Assembly (NCBI GenBank): GCA_964486925.1
Contig: CAZAOY010000056.1
Location: 1 to 15,884 of the forward strand
Direction: 5' to 3'
Source of the DNA: CAZAOY01 sp964486925
GTDB lineage: Bacteria; Bacillota; Clostridia; Oscillospirales; Ruminococcaceae
Length of the DNA: 15,884 bases
Shown in pieces: positions 7,710-14,402 of the stretch. The first letter of the stretch is position 1; each line of letters begins with the position of its first letter. A program made the position numbers and the translations under genes. The notes under the pieces are model-generated. The model was given only the letters and a program-made list of their open reading frames with translations. It ran no database searches and was not told where the DNA came from.

Positions 7710-8165
7710 ATGAAATATTCTGCCGCTGAGGTAGCAAAAAAATTAGGAATAACAAAAGACAGCATACGTTATTATGAAAGGGAAGGGCTCATCCCGAATA
7801 TTAAGCGGGATAGGTCAGGTCACAGGGTTTTCTCTGATTCGGATCTGGAGTGGCTGTTTTTTATCAAGTGCTTAAGGGATACCCACATGCCGATACGAAG
7901 AATTAAGGAGTATATATCAATCTTAATAGGGCAGGGTGGTAGGTCGATACCACAAAGGCGGGCAATGCTGATAGAGCATGAGATGTATATAGCCGAGAAG
8001 ATCAAAGTATATCAGAATGTGCATAGGCTTATTGAAAAAAAGCTAGAGTTTTATGATACCGCACTATCCAACGAAGATACAAAAGCTATGGGGTGTATGG
8101 ATTACGCCACAGAATGGGAACGGTTTAAAGCTATGCTTTACAAGGATGGTGGGGAACATGACTAA
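7710..8165 (+). CDS. MerR family transcriptional regulator, AdhR/NmlR-like
   Basis: This 151-residue regulator has the MerR winged helix-turn-helix at the N-terminus (AAEVAKKLGITKDSIRYYEREGLIP, then RVFSDSDLEWLFFIKCLRDTHMPI) and a dimerisation helix from about residue 80 to 120 (SIPQRRAMLIEHEMYIAEKI). It lacks the cysteine set of metal-sensing MerR proteins. Its single early cysteine, Cys54 in FIKCLRDT, sits where the aldehyde-sensing AdhR-type regulators have a reactive cysteine (family knowledge), and the IPQRRAML pattern fits that group, so an electrophile or aldehyde signal is plausible but unproven. GGGGTG precedes the ATG. The promoter has the 19-bp spacer and dyad expected for self-control. 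The stop codon overlaps the start of the dehydrogenase gene by 8 bases, implying translational coupling. Confidence 0.92.
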   Translation: MKYSAAEVAKKLGITKDSIRYYEREGLIPNIKRDRSGHRVFSDSDLEWLFFIKCLRDTHMPIRRIKEYISILIGQGGRSIPQRRAMLIEHEMYIAEKIKVYQNVHRLIEKKLEFYDTALSNEDTKAMGCMDYATEWERFKAMLYKDGGEHD

Positions 8166-8937
8166 GAATGTGCTTATTACAGGTTCGACTAGTGGTATAG
8201 GGAAAGCATTTGCAGATAGGTTTGCAGTGGAAGGGTATAATTTAGTTTTGGTATCCAGGGATTCTGTAAAGCTAGCTATTCAGGCAGATAGCCTTATGTC
8301 GAGGTTTGGTATAAAGGTTAACTATATTGTGTCGGAGCTATCAAGGGATGGTTCTGCAAAGCAGGTAGCTGATACCGTAAAAGCGCTTGGAATTACTGTA
8401 CACATATTAATTAACAATGCGGGTTTTAACGAAGTAGGTAGTTTTTTAGACACAAATATCGATAAAGAGTTGGGGATGATTAGGCTTCATGTTATATCTA
8501 CTACTGAACTAACAAAGCTGTTGCTTCCTGATATGGTATCACAAGGATATGGGCGGATACTAAATGTTGGCTCAACAGGGTCGTATATATCCTGTCCTAA
8601 TGATTCTGTTTATGCCGCGACAAAAGCTTACCTACTTCATCTATCCAATGCGCTTTACCACGAGCTAAAAGGTACGGGTGTTACGGTGACGACACTGTGT
8701 CCCGGCTCTACTAAAACAGAGTTTGCTAAAAAGGCGGGTATGGAGGATACTTTACTGTTTAAGCTGTTTGTTATGGATGCAGATAGAGTTTGTGAGATAG
8801 GGTACAGGGGACTTATGAAAAGCAGGCGGGTAGTTATCCCAGGTTTATACAATAAGCTGCTGGTGGCGTCGTCAAAGGTTTTGCCGATGTGGATAGTTAG
8901 TTATATTACAAAGATTATGATTAGCAGACAGGGATAA
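8158..8937 (+). CDS. Short-chain dehydrogenase/reductase (SDR, DltE/YqjQ-like)
   Basis: This 259-residue classical SDR is an NAD(P)-dependent oxidoreductase with a Rossmann fold. Visible motifs are the dinucleotide-binding TGSTSGIG (8-14), NNAG (86-89), and the catalytic Ser139, Tyr152 and Lys156 (YAATK). CPGSTKTEF follows as usual. The frame is open farther upstream, but the ATG at 8158 is preceded by GGTGGGGAA and the protein then begins MTKNVLITGS, the normal N-terminus. It overlaps the merR-like gene by 8 bases and is probably its target. The substrate is not evident; with an AdhR-like regulator next door, an aldehyde or ketone is a reasonable guess. The C-terminus has a hydrophobic stretch (LPMWIVSYITKIM), common in the COG0300 group. 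Confidence 0.93.
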   Translation: MTKNVLITGSTSGIGKAFADRFAVEGYNLVLVSRDSVKLAIQADSLMSRFGIKVNYIVSELSRDGSAKQVADTVKALGITVHILINNAGFNEVGSFLDTNIDKELGMIRLHVISTTELTKLLLPDMVSQGYGRILNVGSTGSYISCPNDSVYAATKAYLLHLSNALYHELKGTGVTVTTLCPGSTKTEFAKKAGMEDTLLFKLFVMDADRVCEIGYRGLMKSRRVVIPGLYNKLLVASSKVLPMWIVSYITKIMISRQG

Positions 8938-8978
8938 TATGTAGCTTACAGATTAACTTTAAGGTATAATAATTTAAT

Positions 8979-9014
8979 CGCCGACTACCATTAATAACAT
9001 AACGGTTGTCGGCG
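8979..9014. terminator. Bidirectional hairpin between convergent genes
   Basis: CGCCGACTACC (8979-8989) pairs with GGTTGTCGGCG (9004-9014), 10 of 11 positions, across a 14-base loop. It lies between the plus-strand dehydrogenase and the minus-strand ABC ATPase and should serve both. T-tracts are weak on both sides; the minus strand continues ATTAAATTATTA. Confidence 0.65.
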
Positions 9015-9030
9015 CTTAGCAACAATAGTA

Positions 9031-9753
9031 TTATAGTACCTTTGACAAAAACTCTCTTAGTCTTGGATGAACAGGGTTTTCAAAGAATGCGAGTGGTGCA
9101 TTCTCCTCAACCACCTCTCCTTGATCCATAAACAGTACTCGGGTCGCAACCTCTTTTGCAAACCCCATTTCGTGGGTTACGACAATCATAGTCATGCCGT
9201 CGTTTGCAAGCTCCTTCATAAGGGATAAAACCTCTCCCACCATCTCGGGATCTAGGGCGGAGGTAGGTTCATCAAACAGCATAACATCCGGATTCATTGC
9301 AAGTGCTCGTACTATTGCTATCCTCTGTTTTTGTCCACCTGAAAGCATGTTTGGATAGGTGTCTGCTTTGTCTAGCAGTCCTATACGTTCTAGCAGACGT
9401 AAGGCATCCGACCTTGCTTCCTCCTTTGATTTTAGCTTTAGCATAGTAGGAGCGAGGGTGATATTTTGGAGTATAGTTAGATGGGGGAACAGGTTAAAGT
9501 GCTGAAACACCATCCCCATCTTCTGACGAAGTCTATTGATATCAGCCCTTTTATCGTTTATTAGGTTACCCTCAAACCAGATCTCACCGCCTGTTGGAGT
9601 CTCTAAAAGGTTTAGACAACGTAAAAAGGTACTTTTACCCGACCCTGACGGCCCTACTATAACAACCTTTTCTCCCTGTGATATAGTCTGTGTAACTCCG
9701 CGTAGCACATGGTTATCACCAAAATGCATATCTAATTGTTTAACCTCTATCAC
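9031..9753 (-). CDS. Polar amino acid ABC transporter ATP-binding protein (GlnQ-like)
   Basis: This 240-residue ATPase energises an amino acid importer at the inner face of the membrane. Walker A GPSGSGKST (34-42), Q-loop Gln84 (VFQHFNLFPH), signature LSGGQ (137-141), Walker B VMLFDEPTSALD (157-168) and switch His194 (THEMGFA) are all intact. The helix after the signature reads KQRIAIVRAL where QQRVAIARAL is usual, a mild change. Length and FNLFPH...T place it in the polar amino acid (PAAT) group. The start is GTG at 9753, with AAGGAGGT about 10 bases before it; the gene overlaps the end of the permease gene by 14 bases, so translation is probably coupled. Confidence 0.95.
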   Translation of the reverse strand: MIEVKQLDMHFGDNHVLRGVTQTISQGEKVVIVGPSGSGKSTFLRCLNLLETPTGGEIWFEGNLINDKRADINRLRQKMGMVFQHFNLFPHLTILQNITLAPTMLKLKSKEEARSDALRLLERIGLLDKADTYPNMLSGGQKQRIAIVRALAMNPDVMLFDEPTSALDPEMVGEVLSLMKELANDGMTMIVVTHEMGFAKEVATRVLFMDQGEVVEENAPLAFFENPVHPRLREFLSKVL

Positions 9754-10429
9754 TTAGTGCTAACCTCCTTTCAAGTCTACCAAATAGTTTGGCAAGTATA
9801 GATGTGATTGCAAAGTACATAAGTGCTGATATAATAAACGGTAGAAATGCTTCAAAGGTACGGCTACGGATAATATCGCTGACCTTGGTTAGATCTTCGA
9901 TCGCTATATATCCGACTATAGCGGTTTCCTTTATTAGCACGATAAACTCACTGGTATAGGTAGGGAGTATCTTTTTTACTGCTTGCGGCAGTATAATCCT
10001 TACCATAGTCTGCATAGAGTTTAGTCCTAGTGACCGCCCCGCTTCTGTCTGACCGATGTCAACGGCGTTTATCCCTGCACGGATAATCTCTGCAACATAT
10101 GCACCCGAGTTTAAGCTAAATGCGATTATTGCAACCGCAATCTTTGAGATATCCACCGAGGCAAAGACCCCAAAGTAGATAAGCAAAAGCTGTGTTACAA
10201 GTGGAGTTCCACGGATTATGTTTATGTAGGCAGAGGAGATAAATTTAAGTGCCTTATTCTTTGATAGCTTCATAAAAGCAAGTAGTGTGCCGAATATCGT
10301 TCCTATTACTATGGAACAAAGTGCGATCTGTAGGGTTACGTATAGTCCTTTTAGCAGATATAGCCACCTGTTATCGGTAAACAGGTTTAACTGTATCGAG
10401 TTCCAAAGACCGGTAAAAAAATCCCCCAT
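9740..10429 (-). CDS. Polar amino acid ABC transporter permease (GlnP/HisM type)
   Basis: This 229-residue inner-membrane subunit of an amino acid importer has about five hydrophobic segments. The EAA loop that docks on the ATPase is visible at about 129-150 (EAGRSLGLNSMQTM...ILPQA). INIIRGTPLVTQLLLIYFG (69-87) and LNSGAYVAEIIRAGI (106-120) are typical of the His/Glu/Gln/Arg/opine permease group. AGGAGG lies 5 bases before the ATG. Only one permease gene is present, so the channel is probably a homodimer. It lies between the binding-protein gene and the ATPase gene; the 218-base gap upstream of it holds two strong RNA structures. Confidence 0.95.
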   Translation of the reverse strand: MGDFFTGLWNSIQLNLFTDNRWLYLLKGLYVTLQIALCSIVIGTIFGTLLAFMKLSKNKALKFISSAYINIIRGTPLVTQLLLIYFGVFASVDISKIAVAIIAFSLNSGAYVAEIIRAGINAVDIGQTEAGRSLGLNSMQTMVRIILPQAVKKILPTYTSEFIVLIKETAIVGYIAIEDLTKVSDIIRSRTFEAFLPFIISALMYFAITSILAKLFGRLERRLALSDRG

Positions 10430-10499
10430 CTTATCCTCCTATCTTCGCCGTCTAAGATTTATTAAAATATACTCCAGATACGGCGAAAGATGGAGTATT
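10430..10499 (-). promoter_or_regulatory. Predicted pseudoknot or switch before the permease start
   Basis: On the transcribed strand ATACTCCA (complement of 10491-10498) pairs with TGGAGTAT (10469-10476). The 14-base loop contains TTCGCCGT (complement of 10480-10487), which is exactly complementary to ACGGCGAA (10444-10451) lying just before GATAGGAGG, the permease ribosome binding site. The arms interleave, so they form an H-type pseudoknot or two alternative states. The linker between them is A/U-rich. The same plan appears before the binding-protein gene. Function is inferred. Confidence 0.5.
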
Positions 10500-10561
10500 A
10501 CAGTGTTCTTTTTAGTATAGCCTGTACCCATTAAGGGTGTGAGGGTTAATATGTATAGATA

Positions 10562-10604
10562 AAGGGCGAGGACGTAATATACATAGATATTCGTCCTTGC
10601 CCTT
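10562..10604 (-). terminator. Large intercistronic hairpin after the binding-protein gene
   Basis: The arms at 10562-10580 and 10587-10604 form about 17 bp with one mismatch and one bulge around a 6-base loop. It starts about 45 bases beyond the binding-protein stop. The following minus-strand sequence, TTATCTATACAT, is only a weak U-tract, so it is more likely a partial terminator or 3' stabiliser that lets the binding protein be made in excess over the membrane parts, as is common in ABC operons. Confidence 0.7.
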
Positions 10605-10647
10605 GCACTTGCCCATTTGTCATTTATTCTGTATTGTAGAATATGTA

Positions 10648-11448
10648 CTACTTAGCTTTGTAGTCAGTTTTACGGATAAGCACTACCTGTGAAGCGTTAA
10701 AGTATTCGGTTGAGAAGTCAACGTTTTGTTTTCTTTCTTCGGTAACAGACATACCTGCAACAACAAAGTCAACCTTACCGCTTGTTAGTGCAGGGATTAG
10801 GCTATCAAAGTTCATATCTTCAATCTTTAGATCCTTCGATAGGCTCTTAGCAATCTCGTTAGCTACTTCGATATCATAACCAACAATCTTGTCACCTTCT
10901 CTGTACTCAAATGGTTCAAACTCGGCGTTAGTTCCCATTACAACATTCTCGCCAAAGCTAGTTTTTTCTCTTTCAGCCAAAGGTTTTTGTTCAGCTTTAG
11001 GAACGATAAACGCATTGTAAAATTCGTCCATCTTACCGTTATTCTTTAGCTCAGTAAGAGTGTTATTAATAGCTTCAAGTAAAACGGTGTTACCTTTCTT
11101 TACTGCGATAGCATATTCCTCTGTGCTAAGCTCTTCATCTAAGATCATTAGCTCAGGGATCTGCTCTGCAATCTTCTTAGCAACCATAGCGTCCATTACT
11201 ACGCCGTCAACCTTACCGTTCTTTAGGTCTACGCCGCAGTCGATAGCCTTCTTAAATCTTGATAGTGTAGATTTACCAAAGGTTTCGGTTGCAACCGCGT
11301 CCCCTGTAGTTCCTTCTTGCACTGCAATCTTTAGTCCATCAAGGTCAGCGGGAGAGCTAATCTCTAGATTTGCAGTTTTGGTAGAACAGCCAGACAGCAT
11401 AACTAGTGTCAGTGTGAGTGATACTGCTGAAGTTAGTATTTTTTTCAT
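10648..11448 (-). CDS. Circularly permuted amino acid ABC transporter binding lipoprotein
   Basis: This 266-residue lipoprotein has signal MKKILTSAVSLTLTLVML and lipobox LSGC (Cys21). The mature part is a SBP_bac_3-type amino acid binding protein with its halves swapped. Residues 31-149 (SPADLDGLKIAVQEGTTGD, LKNGKVDGVVMDAMVA, EEYAIAVKKGN, ending YNAFIV) are what is normally the C-terminal half. Residues about 168-262 (VVMGTNAEFEPFEY, IVGYDIEVANEIA, FDSLIPALTSGKVD, AGMSVTEERKQNVDFS, VVLIRKTD) are the normal N-terminal half. A linker of about 20 residues (PKAEQKPLAEREKTSFGEN) joins the old C-terminus to the old N-terminus. Ligand contacts known in the family survive: Arg239 (TEER), the QEGTTG loop and Asp86. 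It is therefore probably functional, delivering an amino acid to the permease and ATPase downstream. GGAGT lies 9 bases before the ATG. Total length is normal for the family. Confidence 0.9.
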   Translation of the reverse strand: MKKILTSAVSLTLTLVMLSGCSTKTANLEISSPADLDGLKIAVQEGTTGDAVATETFGKSTLSRFKKAIDCGVDLKNGKVDGVVMDAMVAKKIAEQIPELMILDEELSTEEYAIAVKKGNTVLLEAINNTLTELKNNGKMDEFYNAFIVPKAEQKPLAEREKTSFGENVVMGTNAEFEPFEYREGDKIVGYDIEVANEIAKSLSKDLKIEDMNFDSLIPALTSGKVDFVVAGMSVTEERKQNVDFSTEYFNASQVVLIRKTDYKAK

Positions 11449-11570
11449 AACGTTAATACTCCATATCTACCGCTAGTAATGATTTAAGGTAGCTTTAGCT
11501 AGCGGTACTAAAGTTACCTTTTTAGCCGACATGTTGTTATGGTCGGCAGTTAACCTTTGTAAATAATTAT
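11449..11570 (-). promoter_or_regulatory. Structured 5' leader of the ABC operon
   Basis: The predicted leader of about 120 bases contains, in order on the transcribed strand, a GCCGAC...GTCGGC hairpin (11525-11547), then a 13-position hairpin with one A-C mismatch (11508-11520 with 11486-11498) whose 9-base loop TACCGCTAG is exactly complementary to CTAGCGGTA (complement of 11468-11476), which ends 5 bases before GGAG of the ribosome binding site. The second pairing excludes or knots with the first. This looks like a regulatory RNA or riboswitch; I match it to no known class. Confidence 0.5.
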
Positions 11571-11576
11571 ACGTTG

Positions 11577-11605
11577 ATTATAACATAAAACCCTATAAAA
11601 ATCAA
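11577..11605 (-). promoter_or_regulatory. Sigma-A promoter of the ABC operon
   Basis: On the minus strand TTGATT (11600-11605) and a perfect TATAAT (11577-11582) are separated by 17 bases, with an extended -10 TG (TGTTATAAT). The transcript would start near 11570 and cover the binding protein, permease and ATPase genes. Confidence 0.8.
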
Positions 11606-11641
11606 CCCCTAACAGATAAATAATTTATAATTATACAAATA

Positions 11642-12613
11642 TTACAATTCTAATGAATAATTATGCATTAGAGTATCGTCAAAGTCAATGGCAATATTTA
11701 CAGGGATATTGTTATACGGTGAGATAAAGGATACAGATGAGCATAGTAGCATTTGGTGGGGATATTCGCTAACCCCGATATTGCCGTTATACCCATTGGT
11801 ATTGGTAACGTTACCGCCGTACATGGTATCCCCGACTAGTGGATGGCCTATATGGGAGAAGTGGACACGTATCTGGTGGGTTCGCCCCGTGTCAAGCTTT
11901 ATCCGCACCTTTGTGTAACGTTCGCTTCGTGAGATTACGGTATATCGTGTAACGGCGGACTGTGCTTTGGGGTTATCCCTGTCAAGACAGACTGCACGCT
12001 CGATATAAAAGTCATCTGGACGGATTATGGGAAGATCTATCACACCGCTGTCCGTTGGCAAGACTCCGCATACCACAGCGGTATACTCCTTTTCTAAGGT
12101 ATCGGACAGTACCTTAGCCGAGAGTGCATTCTTTGATACCACGCAAAGTCCCATTGTGTCACGGTCTAACCGATTTATCGGGCGAAACTGTAGCGATAGT
12201 CCCTTTTTTAGCATATAGGCTGTATAGAAATTTGCAAGGGTATCGGTTTGGTGGTTTCTTGAAGGGTGGACGGGCATATTAGCGGGTTTGTTAAACACAA
12301 TAACATCTTCGTCTTCATGTATAATGTCTACCTTAAGGTCGTAGTTTGGGGCACAGTAGGTTTGATCTCTGAACTTCACGGTAATAACATCACCGATCTT
12401 TACAGGGTCGACCATGCGAACGTGACATCCGTTTAGCAGTATGTCGCCTTTGTTCTGTTTTAGCCTTGTGATAATTCTGTGTGAAAATGAGTGTACGGAG
12501 AATAAAAACTCCTGTACACTCATATTTTGTGAATCTCGTGAAGTCATGCATTTTTGCAGGGAATCCCCTGATACAATATATTCTCGTGTAGTGTAGCTAC
12601 AGGTGGTATCCAT
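11642..12613 (-). CDS. RluA family pseudouridine synthase
   Basis: This 323-residue enzyme isomerises uridine to pseudouridine in rRNA or tRNA. The N-terminal part (about 32-85, SVQEFLF...RIITRLKQNKGDILLNGCHV...IGDVITV) is S4-like RNA-binding. The catalytic domain follows, starting DIIHEDEDVIVFNKPANMPVHPS, with the RLD motif at 148-150 (Asp150 is the catalytic aspartate), GRTHQIRVHFSHIGHPLVGD (243-262) and a PHQMLLCS block. The motif reads RLDRDTMG where RLDRDTSG is usual; the aspartate is unaffected. The ATG follows the ilvE stop codon directly with no gap, and its ribosome binding site (GGAG, 13 bases away) is poorly spaced, so translation probably depends on ilvE. Which RNA position it modifies (RluC, RluD or other type) cannot be told. 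Confidence 0.92.
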   Translation of the reverse strand: MDTTCSYTTREYIVSGDSLQKCMTSRDSQNMSVQEFLFSVHSFSHRIITRLKQNKGDILLNGCHVRMVDPVKIGDVITVKFRDQTYCAPNYDLKVDIIHEDEDVIVFNKPANMPVHPSRNHQTDTLANFYTAYMLKKGLSLQFRPINRLDRDTMGLCVVSKNALSAKVLSDTLEKEYTAVVCGVLPTDSGVIDLPIIRPDDFYIERAVCLDRDNPKAQSAVTRYTVISRSERYTKVRIKLDTGRTHQIRVHFSHIGHPLVGDTMYGGNVTNTNGYNGNIGVSEYPHQMLLCSSVSFISPYNNIPVNIAIDFDDTLMHNYSLEL

Positions 12614-13672
12614 CTATATCTTTACGCTCCAACCGAATGGATCAGGAATCTTACCCCATTGGATACCGGTAAGGTCATCGTATAGCTTTTGTGCAATAGG
12701 GCCTATAACGTTGTTGTTTACCGTTACGGTTTCATTATTATAGGTAAGCTCGCCAACAGGGGAAATTACCGCCGCAGTTCCAGTACCAAATACCTCTTTT
12801 AGTTCGCCTGATTTAGCAGATTCCATCACCTCGTCAATGGTAATTCTGCGTTCCACCACCGTCTTACCCTGACTGGTTAACAGCTCAATTGCAGATTTTC
12901 TAGTAATACCAGGTAGGATACTTCCGCCTAGGCTAGGGGTTACTATCTCATCTCCTATTACAAAGAAAACGTTCATTGCTCCAACTTCTTCTATATATTT
13001 ATGCTCAATACCGTCTAACCAAAGTACCTGTGAGTAACCTTTTGCTTCGGTTTGTGCCTTTAGGGATGCGGCATAGTTACCGCCGGCCTTTGCAAATCCT
13101 GTACCACCCTTAATTGCCCGTACATAGCTTTGTTCAACAAAGATGTTTATAGGGTTAAGTCCGCTTGCATAGTAAGCGCCAACAGGCGAGAGGATAATAA
13201 TAAATTTATAGTTGGCTGCGGCATGAACCCCAAGGAATGGCTCACAACCGATTATAAATGGTCTAATATATAATGAAGTGCCCTCACTTGAAGGAATCCA
13301 GTCTTTTTCAATGTTAACAAGTTGTTTTAGTGCCTGTAGCGCAGAATCAACATCGATAAGCGGTATACAAAGACGTTCATTCGATACGTTAAGACGTTCA
13401 AAGTTTTCGCGAGGTCTAAATAAAAGTATATCATCACCTTTTCCGCGATAGGCTTTCATACCTTCAAACACCTCTTGACCATAGTGGAAGCAGGTGCAGG
13501 CAGGATCTAAGCTTAGAGGACCATAAGGGATAATTTGTGGGTCGTGCCATCCTAGTCCATTGGTATAATCCATGACAAACATATAATCTGTGAAGATTTT
13601 TCCAAATCCTAGCTTTGTTTCATCGGTTGGTTTTGCTTTTAAGTTCTTATTTTCAGTTACATTAATAAACAT
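12614..13672 (-). CDS. ilvE: Branched-chain amino acid aminotransferase
   Basis: This 352-residue PLP-dependent fold-type IV transaminase makes the last step of Leu, Ile and Val synthesis and the first step of their breakdown, using glutamate/2-oxoglutarate. It is the longer BCAT type: FTDYMFVMDY near the start, CFHYGQEVFEGMKAYR (about 61-76), IRPFIIG, the PLP lysine Lys195 in FAKAGGNYAASLKAQ, and YIEEVGAMNVFFV with the GSILPGITRKS phosphate-binding region. The frame is open four codons further upstream, but GGAGGG with 4-5 bases spacing selects the ATG at 13670-13672. It has its own promoter with a perfect palindrome across the start site and is followed without gap by the pseudouridine synthase gene. 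Confidence 0.96.
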   Translation of the reverse strand: MFINVTENKNLKAKPTDETKLGFGKIFTDYMFVMDYTNGLGWHDPQIIPYGPLSLDPACTCFHYGQEVFEGMKAYRGKGDDILLFRPRENFERLNVSNERLCIPLIDVDSALQALKQLVNIEKDWIPSSEGTSLYIRPFIIGCEPFLGVHAAANYKFIIILSPVGAYYASGLNPINIFVEQSYVRAIKGGTGFAKAGGNYAASLKAQTEAKGYSQVLWLDGIEHKYIEEVGAMNVFFVIGDEIVTPSLGGSILPGITRKSAIELLTSQGKTVVERRITIDEVMESAKSGELKEVFGTGTAAVISPVGELTYNNETVTVNNNVIGPIAQKLYDDLTGIQWGKIPDPFGWSVKI

Positions 13673-13710
13673 TACACCCTCCATTTTAGCTATATGTTAC
13701 TTGTATCAAG

Positions 13711-13731
13711 ATGACAAAATTATTTTGTCAT
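13711..13731. promoter_or_regulatory. Perfect 21-bp palindrome, likely ilvE operator
   Basis: ATGACAAAAT (13711-13720) and ATTTTGTCAT (13722-13731) are exact complements around one central base. The site begins one base after the ilvE -10 box and covers the predicted transcription start, an ideal repressor position. It does not match the CodY box (AATTTTCNGAAAATT). As a leader hairpin it would lack a U-tract, so a protein operator is the better reading. The binding factor is unknown. Confidence 0.65.
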
Positions 13732-13732
13732 A

Positions 13733-13761
13733 ATTATACCATGTTTTTCAAAGTATTACAA
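13733..13761 (-). promoter_or_regulatory. Sigma-A promoter of ilvE
   Basis: On the minus strand TTGTAA (13756-13761) and a perfect TATAAT (13733-13738) are separated by 17 bases, with an extended -10 TG. Transcription should start near 13726, inside the palindrome, leaving a short leader of about 50 bases. Confidence 0.8.
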
Positions 13762-13887
13762 CTAATATAATCAAATTAAGTTAAATGGACAGATAATTCT
13801 ATATATTGGTGTAAAATTTTTAGTATATTTTAAGTTTAATAGTTAAAATGATGATTAGATAAAAGATAACAGCTTGTGAGAAATAAT

Positions 13888-13916
13888 GTATGTTTTATTG
13901 ATAAATGATAATAATA
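13888..13916 (+). promoter_or_regulatory. Possible sigma-G/F type promoter of the spoVA operon
   Basis: GTATG (13888-13892) fits the forespore sigma-G -35 pattern GHATR, and AATAATA (13910-13916) matches six of seven positions of CATNHTA at a 17-base spacing. spoVA operons are transcribed by sigma-G in known spore formers, which supports the reading, but the surrounding DNA is AT-rich and chance matches are likely. Confidence 0.35.
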
Positions 13917-13947
13917 TAGTCAAATATTGTAGGGAGGTAGAGTATAG

Positions 13948-14385
13948 ATGAACTATACACCTAAAGAATATAACGAGATAGCAAAAAAGGCTTCACCGAA
14001 GAGCAAGAGTTACATTAACATTCCTATGGCATTTTTGATAGGAGGAGCAATCTGCGCTGTTGGGCAGGGGCTTGTTAATCTATATAAGAATCTGGGTCTT
14101 TCGCAGGAGATCTCTGCTACTACTGCATCGGTTACCTTAATTTTTATTAGTGCGCTTTTAACAGGGCTTACTGTTTTTGATAACATTGCAAAGTATGCGG
14201 GAGCGGGTACTTTAGTTCCTATTACAGGGTTTGCAAATGCGGTGGTATCCCCTGCATTAGACTTTAAAAGCGAGGGGTTAATCCTAGGACTTGGGGCAAA
14301 GATGTTTATTATTGCAGGTCCTGTTATAGTATATGGAGTGTTAGCTTCAGTTTTATATGGAATAATATATTATTTCATTAAGTAA
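13948..14385 (+). CDS. spoVAC: Stage V sporulation protein AC
   Basis: This 145-residue membrane protein is part of the SpoVA channel that carries Ca-dipicolinic acid into the forespore and releases it in germination. A charged cytoplasmic N-terminus (about 1-22) is followed by about four hydrophobic segments (roughly 25-45, 55-78, 85-103, 112-143). Family signatures are AFLIGGAICAVGQ, TGLTVFDNIAKYAGAGTLVPITGFANAV and SEGLILGLGAKMF. GGGAGGT lies 9 bases upstream of the ATG. It is first of three genes read in the same direction with gaps under 20 bases. Confidence 0.97.
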   Translation: MNYTPKEYNEIAKKASPKSKSYINIPMAFLIGGAICAVGQGLVNLYKNLGLSQEISATTASVTLIFISALLTGLTVFDNIAKYAGAGTLVPITGFANAVVSPALDFKSEGLILGLGAKMFIIAGPVIVYGVLASVLYGIIYYFIK

Positions 14386-14402
14386 GGGGGGAGTTGAATA
14401 GA

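Noticed and set aside
8053..8157. Longer N-terminus of the dehydrogenase
   Set aside because: It would overlap the merR-like gene by over 100 bases, and the family N-terminus begins at the ATG at 8158.
10648..11448. Truncated or duplicated binding protein instead of a permutation
   Set aside because: Each half occurs once, both are complete, and the total length is normal. No leftover of a second copy is found in the flanking spacers.
11486..11520. Plus-strand terminator formed by the ABC leader hairpin (TTTTT follows on the plus strand)
   Set aside because: No plus-strand gene lies upstream that would need it. The position in the minus-strand leader and the loop complementarity fit a regulatory role better.
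11649..11672. TCTAATG/CATTAGA dyad as terminator of the pseudouridine synthase gene
   Set aside because: It overlaps the coding end, is AT-rich and has no U-tract.
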